64,000 bases of DNA. It comes from Chelonoidis abingdonii. Its lineage: Eukaryota; Chordata; Testudines; Testudinidae. Positions 35,118-47,460 of the stretch are shown here, piece by piece. Position numbers and translations under genes: made by a program. Below the pieces are notes generated by a model, which saw nothing but the letters and a program-made list of their open reading frames with translations, searched no databases and was not told the origin of the DNA. The stretch spans positions 96,847,211-96,911,210 of the forward strand of contig NC_133770.1 in assembly GCF_003597395.2 (NCBI RefSeq), read 5' to 3'. How positions within the stretch are numbered: the stretch's first letter is position 1; every line of letters begins with the position of its first letter.

Positions 35118-35427
35118 CAGGAGTAGGCAACCTATGGCACACGTGTCAAAGGTGGCACAGAAGCTGATTTTCAGTGGCACTCACATTGCCCGGGTCCTGG
35201 CCACCAGTCCGGAGGTCTCTGCATTTTAATTTAATTTTAAATGAAGCTTCTTAAACATTTTAAAAACCGTTATTTACTTTACATACAACAATAGTTTAGT
35301 TATATATTATAGACTTAGAGAGAGACCTTCTAAAAATGTTAAAATGTATTACCGGCATGCGAAACCTTAAATTAGAGTGACTAAATGAAGACTCGGCACA
35401 CCACAGCTGAAAGGTTGCCGACCCCTG
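35118..35427. mobile_element. hAT-type element, alpha only
   Basis: Ends CAGGAGTAGGCAACC and GGTTGCCGACCCCTG bound 310 bp. The beta copy reads straight across (ACCATCCACTAGAGG near 61445). Flanks CTGTTAGA and TACTAGAG are compatible with a decayed duplication. Same family as 10889-11192. Confidence 0.75.
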
Positions 35428-35435
35428 TACTAGAG

Positions 35436-36500
35436 GGTAGTGTGCATGAGAACATGAACACACACGCACAGGGCATCCAGTTCATTAAAGCATGTGACAA
35501 GTTCTACACTATAGCACTACTAGTTTACATTTATACCATTATACCCTGATCCAGTCTCTCATGTTTTCATCATCTCCCCTCCAAATTTCTATCAAAATGC
35601 ACTCTTCCCATGGGCCTTCAGAACCTAATTCCTCTTGGTGCTTTTTTTGAAGGGGATTGTCATCTCACTGCAGTCCCTGTTTTCCTTCCTTCATTATCCA
35701 TCCAAGCATTGATCAACATTTCTCTAGTAACTTCTCTCACTTTAGAGTATCAGCTCCAAGGGGCAGGGATCATCTATTTGCTTGTAAGGTGCATTCACAT
35801 GTATGGCTAGATAGAAATATCTGCTCCAGGAGACTGTAACTTTTATATTACATCTCATCTAACAAACTAGTATCACAGACTAAATATGAAACTGTTCTTT
35901 AGAACTGAATTTTGTGGTTTTATGAGCAGGCATCTGCTGAACTAGCAAGCTCTTCCCAGGTCAAATGCTAATTAAAGAGCTTGAATATTTTTCCTGTTTC
36001 TACTCTAACTGTGTTAAAATATATTTAATACATTAGCAGTCTAGTTCCCAGTGCACTTGAGTAGCTAACTGCACAAAGATTACTGGAATAGATAGGCAGT
36101 ATTAAAATGAGTTTATGGACCAGGTGATAGGCTAACTAATCCTCCATACTGTCAGTAACCTGGAGATTTTTTCATTAGATCTGTATATTGGATTGAACAC
36201 CCTGGATTGTCTTTCCTGTTTCAATGAATGTCCAATCCTGCCCTAATTCAATTGTCATGTCAGCTCCCTTATGCAAACTAGTAAATGTGGATACATATCA
36301 AAACTTAGTCACCTTCAGAGAGCAACTGAAAATTTAGCTGCCCTGTGCAACAATTTGGTCTTGTTGTTTGGCGGAAACAGGCTGTTTGCAAAATTTGTGA
36401 GAGCAACAGTTCTGTTGCTTTTGTCTCTGGTTCCATCTTGAGGGCAGGATTAGAAGGTAGCTGTGGTTTCATACATTTGAAAGATTGTTGTTGAGAATAC
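35436..36500. repeat. V6 downstream flank, shared with V2 and V11
   Basis: No gene. 35440-35790 aligns with 61455-61890, and 35790-36500 with 61890-62390 and 9560-10050. The stretch 35990-36300 is more diverged. Confidence 0.6.
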
Positions 36501-36561
36501 AAAGTAGGGTTTTTTTTTTTTGTTTTTTTTTACCGAACGTGAGTGGTTTAGTAATACTGTA

Positions 36562-37051
36562 TGATCCCAAGCGGAACAGTGATAGGTAGCCACATCACTC
36601 TTGGTTGTTGTGTGTTGTGTGTGTGTGTGTATGTGTGTGTGTTTTTTTTTACTGTCAGTGCACTGATTGACTTGGAGAGCTGCTTCTCTGCCTCAAACTT
36701 TCCCTTCTCAGAATCCTGATGAAAAATAGAGAATCTGTTCCAGAGCCACATCAGGTCTCTGTCAATACCAGTGTATATAAGCACTACTCAGGGTTATGCC
36801 AGAAACATGACAGTCAATTCGTGCAGTTTTATCTTCTGCTTTGGTGATGGATAGTTGAGATTGTACCAGTACTTTTGCCTCTCCATCTACAGAGAAAAGA
36901 GACAAATACCATTTAATCTGAAATTGAATGAACATGGAGAATCTCCACTTATTGCTCAGTAATGTACCTGTGTGTAGAAGACTAGGGTGGGAAAAAATCA
37001 ACTTTAAGACCAAACTACTGAAGCAACAAGAAAAACTTGCAATAGTAACAT
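36562..37051 (-). pseudogene. TRGV: TCR gamma V pseudogene V6 (subgroup II)
   Basis: Leader 37006-37051 (46 nt) and V exon 36562-36886 (acceptor CTCTGTAG) still read GEAKVLVQSQLSIT, IDCHVSG and YIHWY. Lesions: the donor GTAAGT has become AAAGTT; CGA after HWY is now TGA (stop); about 20 nt are missing in CDR2/FR3 relative to V2; a TG/T microsatellite (36604-36651) has expanded inside FR3; the RSS heptamer is TACAGTA (36555-36561), whose lost first base is normally required; and the nonamer area is a T-rich run. It was subgroup II and is now a relic. Confidence 0.93.
36604..36651. repeat. TG/T microsatellite inside the V6 FR3
   Basis: A TG-rich run with a terminal T-run lies in the position of the K-K-T-T-T codons of V2. 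It lies between FR3 and the second Cys. Confidence 0.85.
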
Positions 37052-37137
37052 TCTCACTAGGTTATGATGAACCTGCTACTGAGAAAGAAAGGAATGTGAA
37101 TTCTGATCTCAGAAACAGGACAGAGTCACTTGAGTAG

Positions 37138-37150
37138 AGTAAGTGACTGA
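37138..37150. promoter_or_regulatory. ETS/AP-1-like element upstream of V6
   Basis: AGTAAGTGACTGA, 87 bp upstream of the leader ATG. The GGAA core is altered, in step with gene decay. Confidence 0.35.
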
Positions 37151-37159
37151 TAGACAGAT

Positions 37160-37860
37160 CAACAGTGGATATTTCTCATCTGCAGATGAGCTATTTCAAG
37201 GCAATAGAGATTTGTGTTTCCCTTACATAAAAGCTCATAAGGCTAAACCTTGAGATATGAACATCTGCTAACCTTCCCTCATGCTATCCAGCAACTCTTC
37301 TGACTGCTCCCTTATTTAGAACTTTTTCAAAAAGAGTATGAGTTTTTTTTATAACAATAGTTACAATTATTGAGGTTCTCTGCACTCTTTTCTTTTTCCC
37401 CCCTCAACATAAACATCAGCAGATTTGATCAAGGAACAATGTTCTCGGCATGAAAAAGCCAACTAATAACTTTTTTTCAAGCAGTGATGAAAACAGATCA
37501 CTAAGGATCTGATTGCCAAATCCATTGAAGTCAATGGGAAGTTCTTCAATTGATTTCAATGAGCTTTGGAATAGGCCCCAGTTTCCAGGGAGAACTATTT
37601 CAGGAATTTTTCATCCTGTCTTAATTCAGAGTCCCACCAAGTTTATAGATCTGATAGAACTGTTGTCAAGGATAACAAATCAGTAATCCTTTAAAACACA
37701 TTCTCCTTGCACTAAAATCTGGCTCTCGTGTCATGCAAACTCAGAGTTGACTCAAGGGTGATCTATTTGTTTTCACCTACATCAATAGATTCCCATTGTT
37801 TCATAAGGGGCTTCATATGCTGTTCATGAATTCTGTTATCTACACCCTGTCTGTGAGTTT
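37160..37860. repeat. V6 upstream flank, shared with V2 and V11
   Basis: It aligns with 10680-11660 (minus the hAT element) and 63010-63355. No gene. Confidence 0.6.
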
Positions 37861-40800
37861 CTCTTTGTGTATCTGTTAGTGTCTATTCCCCACACTCCAC
37901 AAGAGCATGTAACTTTTATCGGGTGACCTTCATCTCTGTGTAGAGCCAGAACAAAGTCCTTACTCTGTTTTAACCCTATTTTGCGGGTTTAAGTAAAGAA
38001 GTAAGTGCAACATAAGCCTCGTCCTTGCCCCTCTACAAAGGGCTGGATTTAACCCATTAAACTTTACAAAAAACTATTCTGAGAACTCCTTAAAATCTGT
38101 AACATTGTGAGTATACTTTGCACGCTATCCAAAGAAACATAGCAAAAAATATACCATATTTCAAAAGCATAGTGATTAAATATATAGGTGGAGTGCTACC
38201 TGCATTGTCTCTGCTTTTTGAGTGTGTGTCAGGCAGTGAATAGACCTTTTTCAATCAACACAAACTTCTTATAACTTTTCTTTGAACAGAGCTAGCTGGG
38301 GAAAGGGAGTTAGAGCCAGATCCCTAAATGAATTTAGGAGCCAGAACTTGGTCACCTGGTGAAACTTAGAAATCATATTGTGTACATAGGCAGCCATTTT
38401 CTAATCATGAGACCAGGAATGATCTCGCAAAGAGGATTGTACTGAACTTGGATGAGTGTGGATATTTAAGTAAGACTGAGAGTCTCCCTGTGGAATTCTT
38501 GATGATGATTGATTGATTGTCTGTCTCTGAGCCCTGCCTCGTTAATTAAGCGCTAACTTACCTGTGACTCTTATGGGGATGTACAAGGGAGAGGAACATC
38601 TTGAGTAAATTGACTCACAATAATCTCATTGACTGAAGTGAGTTTATTCAAGATAGATGGTTGTCTTCAAAATTGACTCCTCTGGTAGTCTGATAATACT
38701 CCATCTTCCTCTAGCTCAGTTATATTGAAACTAGAAAATTCAATTATAGTAATTCATTTGCTGTGCACTTATTTTCATACACATTTATATCCTGTTAAAT
38801 GGTCTTCGTGATAAAAATCAATAGGGTTCTCTGATTTTATTTTTACAGTTTAGTTTATATAGAAACATGCAGTTGTAGGATGGAAACACTGTAATGAATG
38901 CTGTAAATATACAATATTCCCAACCAAACAATCTTGCCTCTGAAAAATCAATATCAGCCCTTTTCTTGGCATCTGAAGAGAGACCCTTCAGCTGTAGTTC
39001 AGTAGTTCCACTGCAAAAGGGTGCGTGAAAGTCTACAGTGGGTGTGTTGTGGATGTCTGGGGCCTGATCCAAAGCTCATTGAAGTGGCTGGGAATTCTTC
39101 CACTGACTTCACTGGGCTCTGGATGAAATTTGAAAAGGCCTATCCTGTAAGGTGCTGAGCACCTTCATCTCCCATTACAGGCAACAGGAACTCACAAGGC
39201 CAGGGCCTTATGGCTTTCAATCCCACCAACAGTAAAATGAAAATCCCATTCCTAATACTAAAATGTGGGGAAAAATGCTTTGGAGTGTACTTAGAGTGGT
39301 TTCTTTTGTTGTTTACAGAAAAAATCATGACCATAATGGTGAAGTAATTAGAGTCCAAACCTGCTAGATGTTTCAAAAGCAATTTGTTGGTTTCCTGTCT
39401 TGATGACAAAGCAGCTGACACGGGACACATCCTGTTTTGTGAAAAGGATGTTTGTGGTATAGAGAGGGAGGAAGTGGTGGAAATTTGCTGCATAAACTTT
39501 TTATTCTCAAAACATCTTGTAGCTTCACAAAATAAGGTGTTAATGGTTCAATATTAATTCAGTTAAAAAATTTTATCATTTTCTCCCTTCACCATTTTTT
39601 CCATGTTACAGAAAGGAGTACATTCTGAAAACGATAGACTTGAGAAATCTCAGCTGTTAATGCCCAGGTCCATGTTCCAGAGCTTGCTACAGCCCTTTGA
39701 AAACTGTTTTTTCTTTTTTTGAGGAACACAGAGGGATAACTTTGCATTGAGGACTAGGTCATAACTTTTTAAAATATATATTATATAATTGCCAGTACAG
39801 GTCTGTCACATCTTACGCTGGGGTTACGTTACACAGTCAAAATCGCATATAGTCAAAATGACATTGAGTGTAATGACAGGCGGAATCGCCCGCCCTACAG
39901 GTACAATATTAAAATTGTTTTTCTCTTTTTTGTTTTTTTGCCAACCACGTAAAGCTGAAACCACACATGTTAAATGCATCTAAGATGTGAAAGACCTGTA
40001 ATGATCGAGACTAGAAGGAAAATAGTCACCCAACTCAAGTATCGAATCTTCTCATGACATGATTGAATTCTGTACCTAAGTCAGAACTATTAAAAATTAA
40101 CCGAGCACTTAGCTCGTTCAGAGCTTATCCTGTAAAGCACTAAGTAACCCTGGAAGTGCTGAGGTATCTCACTTCTCATTAGTGCCTAAAGATGATGATG
40201 AACGCACCCCCTATCTCTTAGAAATAGCTCAGTATCTTGTGGGATAGAGCACCTTTCATTTGGAGATCTCTAAGTGTTTTAATCAATCTTTAATACAAGA
40301 AAAAAGATGCAGAACATCTTCGTCACTGATGCAAAGGACAACATGAACAATAAATACACTTGAAAACTTGCATATGATTTAAAATTGGGTCGAGTTGGAG
40401 ACACCAGTGAAGAGAGAGAGAATATGGAAAACTTAGAATATCAAGTAAACTTACCGACTCTGAGAGATGAATCCATGCCTGATTGAGATCAAAGGAGATG
40501 ATGGAAAACCCCATTGTGGAGACCTTTAAAACTAGACTAGACAAAACATTGGAAAATACTTTCTAGGGAATAGTTCTGCATTGGCAGGAAGATGGACTGG
40601 ATGCTGTAAAAGGTCTTTTCCATTTCGAACCTCTCTGATTTTATGAACTTTAACTACATATTAATGAATTCTTTTGGAAATAAATGTGTAAGTACCACAT
40701 TTCTGTAAATGTCCTGTGTTCATGATTTGTTGTGGATGAAATGGTTTCCTTAACATGCATGCCAAGAACTTGAATGGATATTAATCTATATTGGACATTC

Positions 40801-41700
40801 TGAACAGTGTCTGTAAGTGACATGCATATGAATGACTCTCTAAATTATATGTGAATGAGTACCATATATAATCCATTGATATTAACAGGAGCCCCACACA
40901 TCCATCACAATACAATAACCAGTTTCATTTGCTTATTTGTAACGATGATTAAAAGTTCTCAATCAAAGGAATTTGATGGTGAAATGAGCTATCAGAGGAC
41001 ATGAGTGTGAACCCAAACCTACCCATTCTTAGGATGGGCTGGAATTCCTGGAACCTAGGATAAGGTATTCCATTTCCACTCTGCTGTAATGGACATGGCT
41101 AGAGGGAGGTACTGCAATGCTGTGATCCCTAACTCCCACAAGGGCTCCTTAGGGCCATTCCTAGCAGGGCACAACTAAATGCGCAAAGGTGTAGTGGGAG
41201 CAAACAAGCCACTAGCTGATCCCAGCATTATGGAGGCACAGAGGTGGCATCCAGCCACCTTTTGTCACCAAGCTCAGTCTTACACCGAGTGCAGTGCAGA
41301 TGCATGTGAGGATTTGGCCCTTTCCCATGGGAAGGAAGCCCCCCAAGATTTCCCTGTGCCCCTCTCACATTTAGAATGAAGAGCTTATAAGCTATAAATT
41401 TTGCTGCTGTTCTTGTCTTAACTCCTCAAGCATGGCACGTGTGCACTCAGAAGCCAAGTTCGTTGTTTTATGTATGGCCACTGAAACTAAGTAGAAAACT
41501 CCTGTATTCTGTGCACACTATCTCTCCAGCCATAGATATGTGCTGAAAATTCCCAGTGGAGATTCAAGCTGCTGTTTGTTCCCACCTAGAAAACATCTTC
41601 CCCCTCACCTTCCCTATTCACTTTTACACTCACCACCCTATTCTCCCTCATTCTCTCATTCCCCAGTGTCTCTGGTCACCCATTGCTTTGTGAAGTCAAA
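37860..41700. other. V6-V7 intergenic region
   Basis: No V segment, RSS or coding domain was recognised. A CR1 3' end lies at about 40500-40650. The rest appears unique within the window; I found no alpha/beta partner. The open frames are short and without motifs. Confidence 0.5.
40500..40650 (+). mobile_element. CR1 3'-end fragment
   Basis: GATGGACTGGATGCTG ... AAAGGTCTTTTCCATTTCGA followed by CTCTGATTTTATGAA is the characteristic 3' end of CR1. No coding region is left. Confidence 0.65.
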
Positions 41701-41991
41701 TGAGCAGTGACTGTTCAATCACATGTTCCGCCTTTAGAGATGGAGGCAGCACTGGTAGGCAGTCACTGGATGTCAGCTGTATGCCACCCACTAGGTAAAC
41801 TCCCACTTTCCTGGCTGAGGTAAATCCCTACACAATTTTGGCTGGCTGAATGGGTGTTCACACTGGCCGTGGCTTGTGGGACTGAGGCTATGGCTGTTCT
41901 GTTGGCTGGTGTGCCTGGGCTGGGGGCAGGGCTCAGCCTGCTCTGCTGCAACAGTAATGTGAGAGTTGAGCCCCACACACAGAGCTGTGGT

Positions 41992-42030
41992 GGTTTTTGT
42001 GCGGGGTTGCAGGAAGCTTGTGGCACTGTG
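41992..42030 (-). other. V7 recombination signal (consensus 23-RSS)
   Basis: Heptamer CACAGTG (42024-42030), 23-bp spacer (42001-42023), nonamer ACAAAAACC (41992-42000). It is a full consensus match. Confidence 0.93.
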
Positions 42031-42835
42031 TAAAATCCCATGTGGCACAGTAATAACGGCCACTATCTGTCTGTTCCAGCTTGTGCACCACCAAGATGCA
42101 GGTGCTTTGTGTCCCATAGGCTGAGAATTTGTCACTGGAGAAGCCTGCCTCTCGCTTTAACTCTGACCCAGAGAGACTGAGGTACAGTAGCCTCTGTGGG
42201 GCCTCTCCAGCTGGGGCTCGGTACCAGTGGATGTAGGTAGAGTCTGATCCACCAAACACCTTGCAAGTGAATGTGGCAGAGCTACCTTGAAGTGGCTGCT
42301 TTGTGACCGAGATCTGCTCCTGCTCCAGATGAATGGCCCACAGAACAGCTGGAAGGCAAAAAGAGAGAAAGGAGCCATGAGGAGACAGCACCTAGACACA
42401 TTCCCCTTTGCAGAGAGCAGTAACACGTGCATGGCCTTGCAACCTGCACGTTCTTCAGGAAGGTACATGGGTTTAATTATCCATTGCCTTGTAGCTTATA
42501 TAGCCATTTACGTCTGTGTAAATGTGAGGGGGAAATGGGTAAAGCCTCTATCTCTAGTGTGAGTGAACGATCAATTTCTGTTTACACCTGGGCAAAGATG
42601 GTGTGAACAATTATGCAAGGTACAGGGCAGTGAAGAATCAGACCCTTTACAGATCCTGATTTTTCCATTTCATTACACCAGTTTTATTTCCGTGCAATGC
42701 TACCGGTTGAGGCCCACGTATTTTTTTTTTTTTGTTAGCAATAAATACCGAATAAAATCACTAACTACAGTTAATTTGTCCAGTAAACTTACCAGGGAAG
42801 AAACAAGCAAAGAGGGCTTCCAGACATCCCACCAT
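42031..42835 (-). CDS. TRGV: TCR gamma V segment V7 (subgroup I), intact
   Basis: Leader exon 42793-42835 (43 nt, begins MVGCLEALFACFF) has a GTAAGT donor. The V exon is 42031-42348 with acceptor CTTCCAG. It reads LWAIHLEQEQISVT, first Cys in FTCKVFGG, YIHWYRAPAGEAPQRLLYLS, ILVVHKLEQTDSG, second Cys in YYCATWD. The APQRLLY and YYCATWD signatures are those of mammalian TRGV1-8 types. No lesion was found, and with a perfect RSS this is the best functional candidate in the window. Unlike V1 and V8, its flanks are not part of the alpha/beta duplication; it sits between the two cassettes. Confidence 0.95.
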
Positions 42836-43018
42836 GTCTCCTGAACTTGCTGCACCTTTTCAGGAAGGAAAGTTATTGAAATTAAAGGTGCTCAATTTTG
42901 TCAAAAGAAAAACTGTTACCCAGTCCTGACTGAAGAAAGCAAGAAATGAGGATATTGCTGCTATTCTTACTTACTGGCTGGTTTCCTGTTGGGTTGAGGG
43001 TGGTGGGAAGAGGGGGAG

Positions 43019-43073
43019 TGTGTGTGTATGTGTGAGAGAGAGAGAGAGAGACACACACACAGAGAGAGAGAGT
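43019..43073. repeat. Compound microsatellite (GT, GA, CA, GA)
   Basis: Adjoining runs of GT, GA, CA and GA units are visible directly. Confidence 0.9.
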
Positions 43074-43179
43074 CGCTAACCATTTGAGGCTCTTAGGTCC
43101 AGGTCCTAAATCAGTGATTAGGATGATTTCAGTGGAAGTTAGACTAAATACCTCTGAAATCCACGTAGCGAAGTGTAGT

Positions 43180-43560
43180 GCACTCTCCCACCATTAATGC
43201 CCTGTGTTAAGGCACTAAACTAGGACTCGGGAGGTCTGAACTCAATTCACAGCAATGCCACAAACGCCTTGCATGGCTATTGGCAGATTACCACGATCCT
43301 GATTTTCAGAGGGGCAGAGTACCCACTGCTTGTGTCAGGTTCTGCTGGAGGGAGAAGTGCTCAGTTCTTCTTGATAATCTGGCCTATAATCTCCTGTCCT
43401 CCATCTGTAAAATGAGAACTATTGTTTCTTTTTATGTCTTGTCTAGTTAGATATAACCTCTTAGAGGCAGGGACCATCTCTGTGTGGTCTAGAGCATCTA
43501 GCACAGTGGGACCCCTCTCAGTTGGGGCCTGAAGGCCCTAAATCCATGCAAATAATCATT
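43180..43560. mobile_element. MIR/CORE-type SINE-like fragment
   Basis: A B-box-like AGGTCTGAACTCAATTC, CCTCCATCTGTAAAATGAGA and the tail GCATCTAGCACAGTGGGACC fit an ancient tRNA-derived SINE with a LINE-type 3' end. The family assignment is tentative. Confidence 0.5.
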
Positions 43561-44609
43561 TTACTATTATAGTGGAAACCAAAGTTCCTAATCAGGATTA
43601 GGGTCCCACTGTCCTAGGTGGTGGTCAGATGTGCAAAAAGACTGGCTCCTGCCCCAAACAATTTACCATCTAATAAAGTTATATCCCTCTCCCTCCATCC
43701 TTCATATGGAATCAAATAAACCTGAATACATCATTTGTAAAACTGTGCTAGAGCAGGGAGTATTTTTATCACATGATTGTACATTTCCTTGCACAAAGAT
43801 CTCCATCAGTTTGGGTGCTACCTCAGTAGAAATAATATTACTATATTTGCATTTTAAAAATGTAACTAGATAAAAACATTTCCTGCTGCAATTAACAGAA
43901 ACAACTGCAAGCAGTTGGGTGTTCAATAGATACATATGCAAAGAAAGAGAAGCAAATAAAGCTTCATAGAAACTGGGAGATGCAAAAAGCAGAACCAACT
44001 TTAATGTCCTCTTAATGCTGTCAGAGTCCACATTATTGTGTTCAGTGCTCAGATACCCTGGTGATGGACATTTTAGGAATGCCTTACTCAGACAGTTTGC
44101 TACTTACATAGATTAGATCAAAAATAGCTACAATATAGAGAATAGAGTAAGATCAGTGAATTACCAATGTAACATAAAATGGATGTGCAGCCAATCTACT
44201 CGTTAGGGATTTGATAAGTAGCAAGGACGCTCCCCGTGACTTTCTTTCGTTTGGTTTGAAGAGCTTGAAAGTTGTCAGGAATTGTACTGCGTTTGCATTA
44301 ATCCACTGAGGGCTTCTCTGGGTGTTTAAAATATGCAGTGAAGTTAGCTTTATGTTTTGTTGTCTACCCTCAACTGCTGCTGTCACGGCCACAGAATTCC
44401 TGCATCCTACTAGTGCATCCACCATTTGCTGAGTGTGAAACTGGGGCAAAACTGGTTCTAAGGCCTTGTCAGTGTTAGTGTAATGCCATGTCCCTGAGTG
44501 GGGTTTTGGAAGCAGGGATTGATAGCAGGACCACAGTGGATGCAGGTGTTTTTAAATTGCATAATTTAGACGTGGTTTGAATAGGGTTAAACAGTGTGGT
44601 CAGGGCTGG

Positions 44610-44740
44610 ATCCAGCGCAGAAAGCAGGTGCTTGGGGCGGCCAACTGAAAGGGGCGACATGTCCGGCTCTTCGGCAGCAATTCAGTGGTGGGTCCCCCAG
44701 TCCCTCTCAGAGGGAAGGACCTGCCGCTGAATTGCTGCCA
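44610..44740. repeat. Interspersed repeat beside V8
   Basis: Contains CTTCGGCAGCAATTCAGTGG; same family as 9105-9420. It lies just downstream of the V8 RSS. Confidence 0.5.
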
Positions 44741-44801
44741 TAATGTGAGAGCTGAGCCCAGCCCCCTAGGCTGTGGTGTGTGTGGTTTTGTTGTTGTTGG
44801 G

Positions 44802-44840
44802 GTTTTTTGTGCAGGGCTGCAGGAGGTTTGTGGCGCTGTG
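44802..44840 (-). other. V8 recombination signal (23-RSS with CACAGCG heptamer)
   Basis: Heptamer CACAGCG (44834-44840; V1 has CACAGTG), 23-bp spacer (44811-44833), nonamer ACAAAAAAC (44802-44810). The T-to-C change at heptamer base 6 is probably tolerated but weaker. Confidence 0.87.
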
Positions 44841-45674
44841 TATAATCCCATGCGGCACAGTAATAGTGGCCACTGTCTGCCTTTTCCAGCTTTTGCAACA
44901 ACAGTTTGCAGATGCTACGGCCTTGAAAATGGGCGATGAGTTTCTTGCTGGACAAACCGGCATCCCAGCTAGGGTCAGGCTTGGAGTAAGAAAGGTAGAG
45001 CAGCCTCTGCGGTGCCCCTCCAGTTGGGGCTCGGTACCAATGGATATAGGTAGAGTCCGACCCACCAGACAATTTGCAGGTGAATTCAGCAGTGCTGTCC
45101 TCATGTGGCTCCTTTGTGATGGAGATTGGTAGCTGCTCCAGGTGAATGGCCCACAGCACAGCTGGAAGGCAAAAGGAGGATAAGGAGCAATGAGGAAATG
45201 GCTACTAGAAATAATCCATCTACATGGAGCAGTAATGTCACCCTATGCAGAGTCCATGCTGCTTAGACTGAAGGGACACTGGGGTTGCTTCTCTGCTGCC
45301 TTTCACCTTGCATGTTCATTTAGAAGTGTGCATAGTGAGGGAGACGTGTAATTTCTGCCATGGGTGTGAGTGAGGGGACAATTCTGATCTCAGGGTTTGT
45401 TCTGTCCCAGGCACGGGTGTCAATGACTGCATGAGGGGCAGGACAGTGGAGAATTGGGCCCATTGTCTTTGGATTATCTGTAAAGCTCCATACACACTCA
45501 GGGTGCTGAGACTCCAGTCTTACTCTATTGCTTTCACTAGGGTTGCCCTGGAATAAAACTGTTGTAACTTTGGGGATCCAAGCCCACAATGCTGCATAAA
45601 TAACAAACAGAACTGAGTTCAACCAACTTACATGGCAAGAGGCAAGTGAAGAGAAATTCCAGAAACCCCATCAT
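44841..45674 (-). CDS. TRGV: TCR gamma V segment V8 (subgroup I), intact
   Basis: Leader exon 45632-45674 (43 nt, begins MMGFLEFLFTCLL) has a GTAAGT donor. The V exon is 44841-45161 with acceptor CTTCCAG. It reads LWAIHLEQLPISIT, first Cys in FTCKLSGG, YIHWYRAPTGGAPQRLLYLS, second Cys in YYCAAWD. It is the beta partner of V1 and shows the unshifted FR2-CDR2. No stop or frameshift was seen. Confidence 0.93.
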
Positions 45675-47200
45675 GTCTCTTGGAATTGCTCTGGCTCCTG
45701 AGGAGAAATAAAAGCACAAGAAGTCAATGCTGCTCAGTCTTGAGTGACAAATGCTCAAATGCTGAAAGAAAAAGATGGGAGCAGGCTGCCCAGTCCTGAG
45801 CAGAAGAGATGAAGTGCTGTCGTGCTCACTGTATCAAAGAGTTTACAATTTATTTAAGTGTGTGAGAGGGGACACGTGTCAGCCGAGCGTGTGAGCCACT
45901 AACCGAAACCAAACTCCTCACTGCATTCTCTTCACCTTGCACTAGAGAACTACGCAGTCATACGTCTTGACTATTTGAAACATACAAACTAAATAATTTA
46001 GTCAGTTAAACTGGAAGGGCCAAATCATGTCTGACTTTCAAAAATTCCATACCAGAGCCCTCAATCGCAACAGGCAGGAGGTTCTGTCATTGGAAATAAA
46101 ATACAAACTCATCCCTTCTTGGGAAGATCACTGCCTGCTCACATGCTTCCTCCTTCCTTTTTGTAATGAAATGTAAGACAGGTCATATTAACTTTCCGTC
46201 ATTAAAGATCCCATGGAACCTTTTATAAGAATAAGAACCTATGCCCCATGCTGAATGTATTTCTGTGCCTAACTCCAGTAATTTCCATTCATGTTAGACA
46301 CCCATAAACCTGGAAGATATGGGCCCTAGTGTCCTTGTCCGATTCCAATTTGAGAACTTCCATTCCACTCACCTAAACTTCCCCCTGGAGTTCCAGTTGG
46401 ATACAGTGTAATCCTTGCTTCCTCTCTAGGCTGTTGTGTTGGCTCATTACATTTCACCCTGAGACAGCTGCTTTCTTGTACGTTATCCATTTTGGGGATT
46501 TAAAAACATTCTTTTGCAGTGCTTGCAACTCAAACATTGCAGCTTTGGGCCAGGGTGTGAAAACCAAAAAGTGAAACTGAATAATTTTGTGGTCCTTTTC
46601 CAAGTGGAAACAAACAGAAAAAGTAGATCTAAGAAGACTGGGAGCGTAAAGTGGGTGTATGGATGCTATGCATTGCCAAAGTAGTGTGAAGTGCTCTGAG
46701 CAGCAGAGTGAATCAGCCTGTGGATTTAAACATTTCTTTCATTACTATAAAATTATGATTTGAGGTATTTATTTGAAACAGTTAAAAATAAGCAGGATTT
46801 TTTTTATTATTATTTTTTACCCTGACAGTTCCTCTTTTAAACCAAATCTGCTGTATGCTGGTAGCTATTCATTGTAGAACTGCTAAGGGGAGAGAGTATG
46901 ATTTGATTTCTATCATATGTATTAACATGCATGCGTGTTTTTCAAGGTCGTTTGCTATAATGTGTGATACTGTGCATTGAGTAATCGACTTTATATTTGT
47001 CTGCAGGTCTCAATAGCCAATTACTGTACATGCAACACTGGTTTTGCTTCTATCATTTCACTTAATTTGCTCTGTGTATCTGCATAGATGACCCCTTCCT
47101 CCATGATAAACATTGCACCCAATTCCTGCTTGAAGACTGAACAAAGTAACAGTTCACGTTAGCTAAATACAAATTCAACCTTCTGGTACCCCCTTGTGGC
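45675..47200. repeat. V8 upstream flank, beta copy of 1685-2790
   Basis: No gene. About 350 bp near 46370-46730 are not found in alpha at the matching place (about 2360), so this is a further beta insertion or an alpha deletion. Confidence 0.55.
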
Positions 47201-47202
47201 CA

Positions 47203-47460
47203 AACCAGACAGTCTCTATGCAAAAGAATAAATGGACACAAATCTGATGTCAGGAATCATAAAATTCAAAAACCAGTAGAAGATCACTTTAACCTCTCTG
47301 GTCACTCAGTGATAGACTTAAAGGTGGCAATTTTGCAACAGAAAAGCTTCAAAAACAGACTCCAAGGAGAAACAGCTGAACTTGAATTAATATGCAAACT
47401 AGATACCATCAATTTAGGCTTGAATAGAGACTGGGAATGGCTGAGCCATTACACACATTG
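47203..47460 (+). pseudogene. GIY-YIG endonuclease C-terminal part of a Penelope-like element
   Basis: The plus-strand frame reads SLCKRINGHKSDVRN, then KPVEDHFNLSGHSVIDLKV, LQGETAELELICKLDTINL and GLNRDWEWLSHYTH before a stop. The R-INGH-SD signature followed by HF, HS and DL-V spacing and the L-T-x-LGLN end is that of the Penelope-type GIY-YIG nuclease. The N-terminal GIY-YIG strand is missing. No frameshift occurs in what remains, which suggests a fairly recent insertion. Confidence 0.78.

Larger units (their letters stand above)
42850..44600. other. V7-V8 intergenic region
   Basis: No gene. It holds a GT/GA/CA microsatellite at 43019-43073 and a SINE-like segment at about 43180-43560. 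Nothing else was recognised. Confidence 0.5.

Noticed and set aside
38000..41700. Possible further V gene in the large V6-V7 gap
   Set aside because: No YYCA-W-type motif, RSS or leader was found on either strand.
43019..43073. Direct repeats that could suggest a CRISPR-like array
   Set aside because: Simple microsatellite units, no spacers, vertebrate context.
44153..44449. 98-residue minus-strand frame
   Set aside because: No recognisable domain, splice context or partner copy; probably chance.
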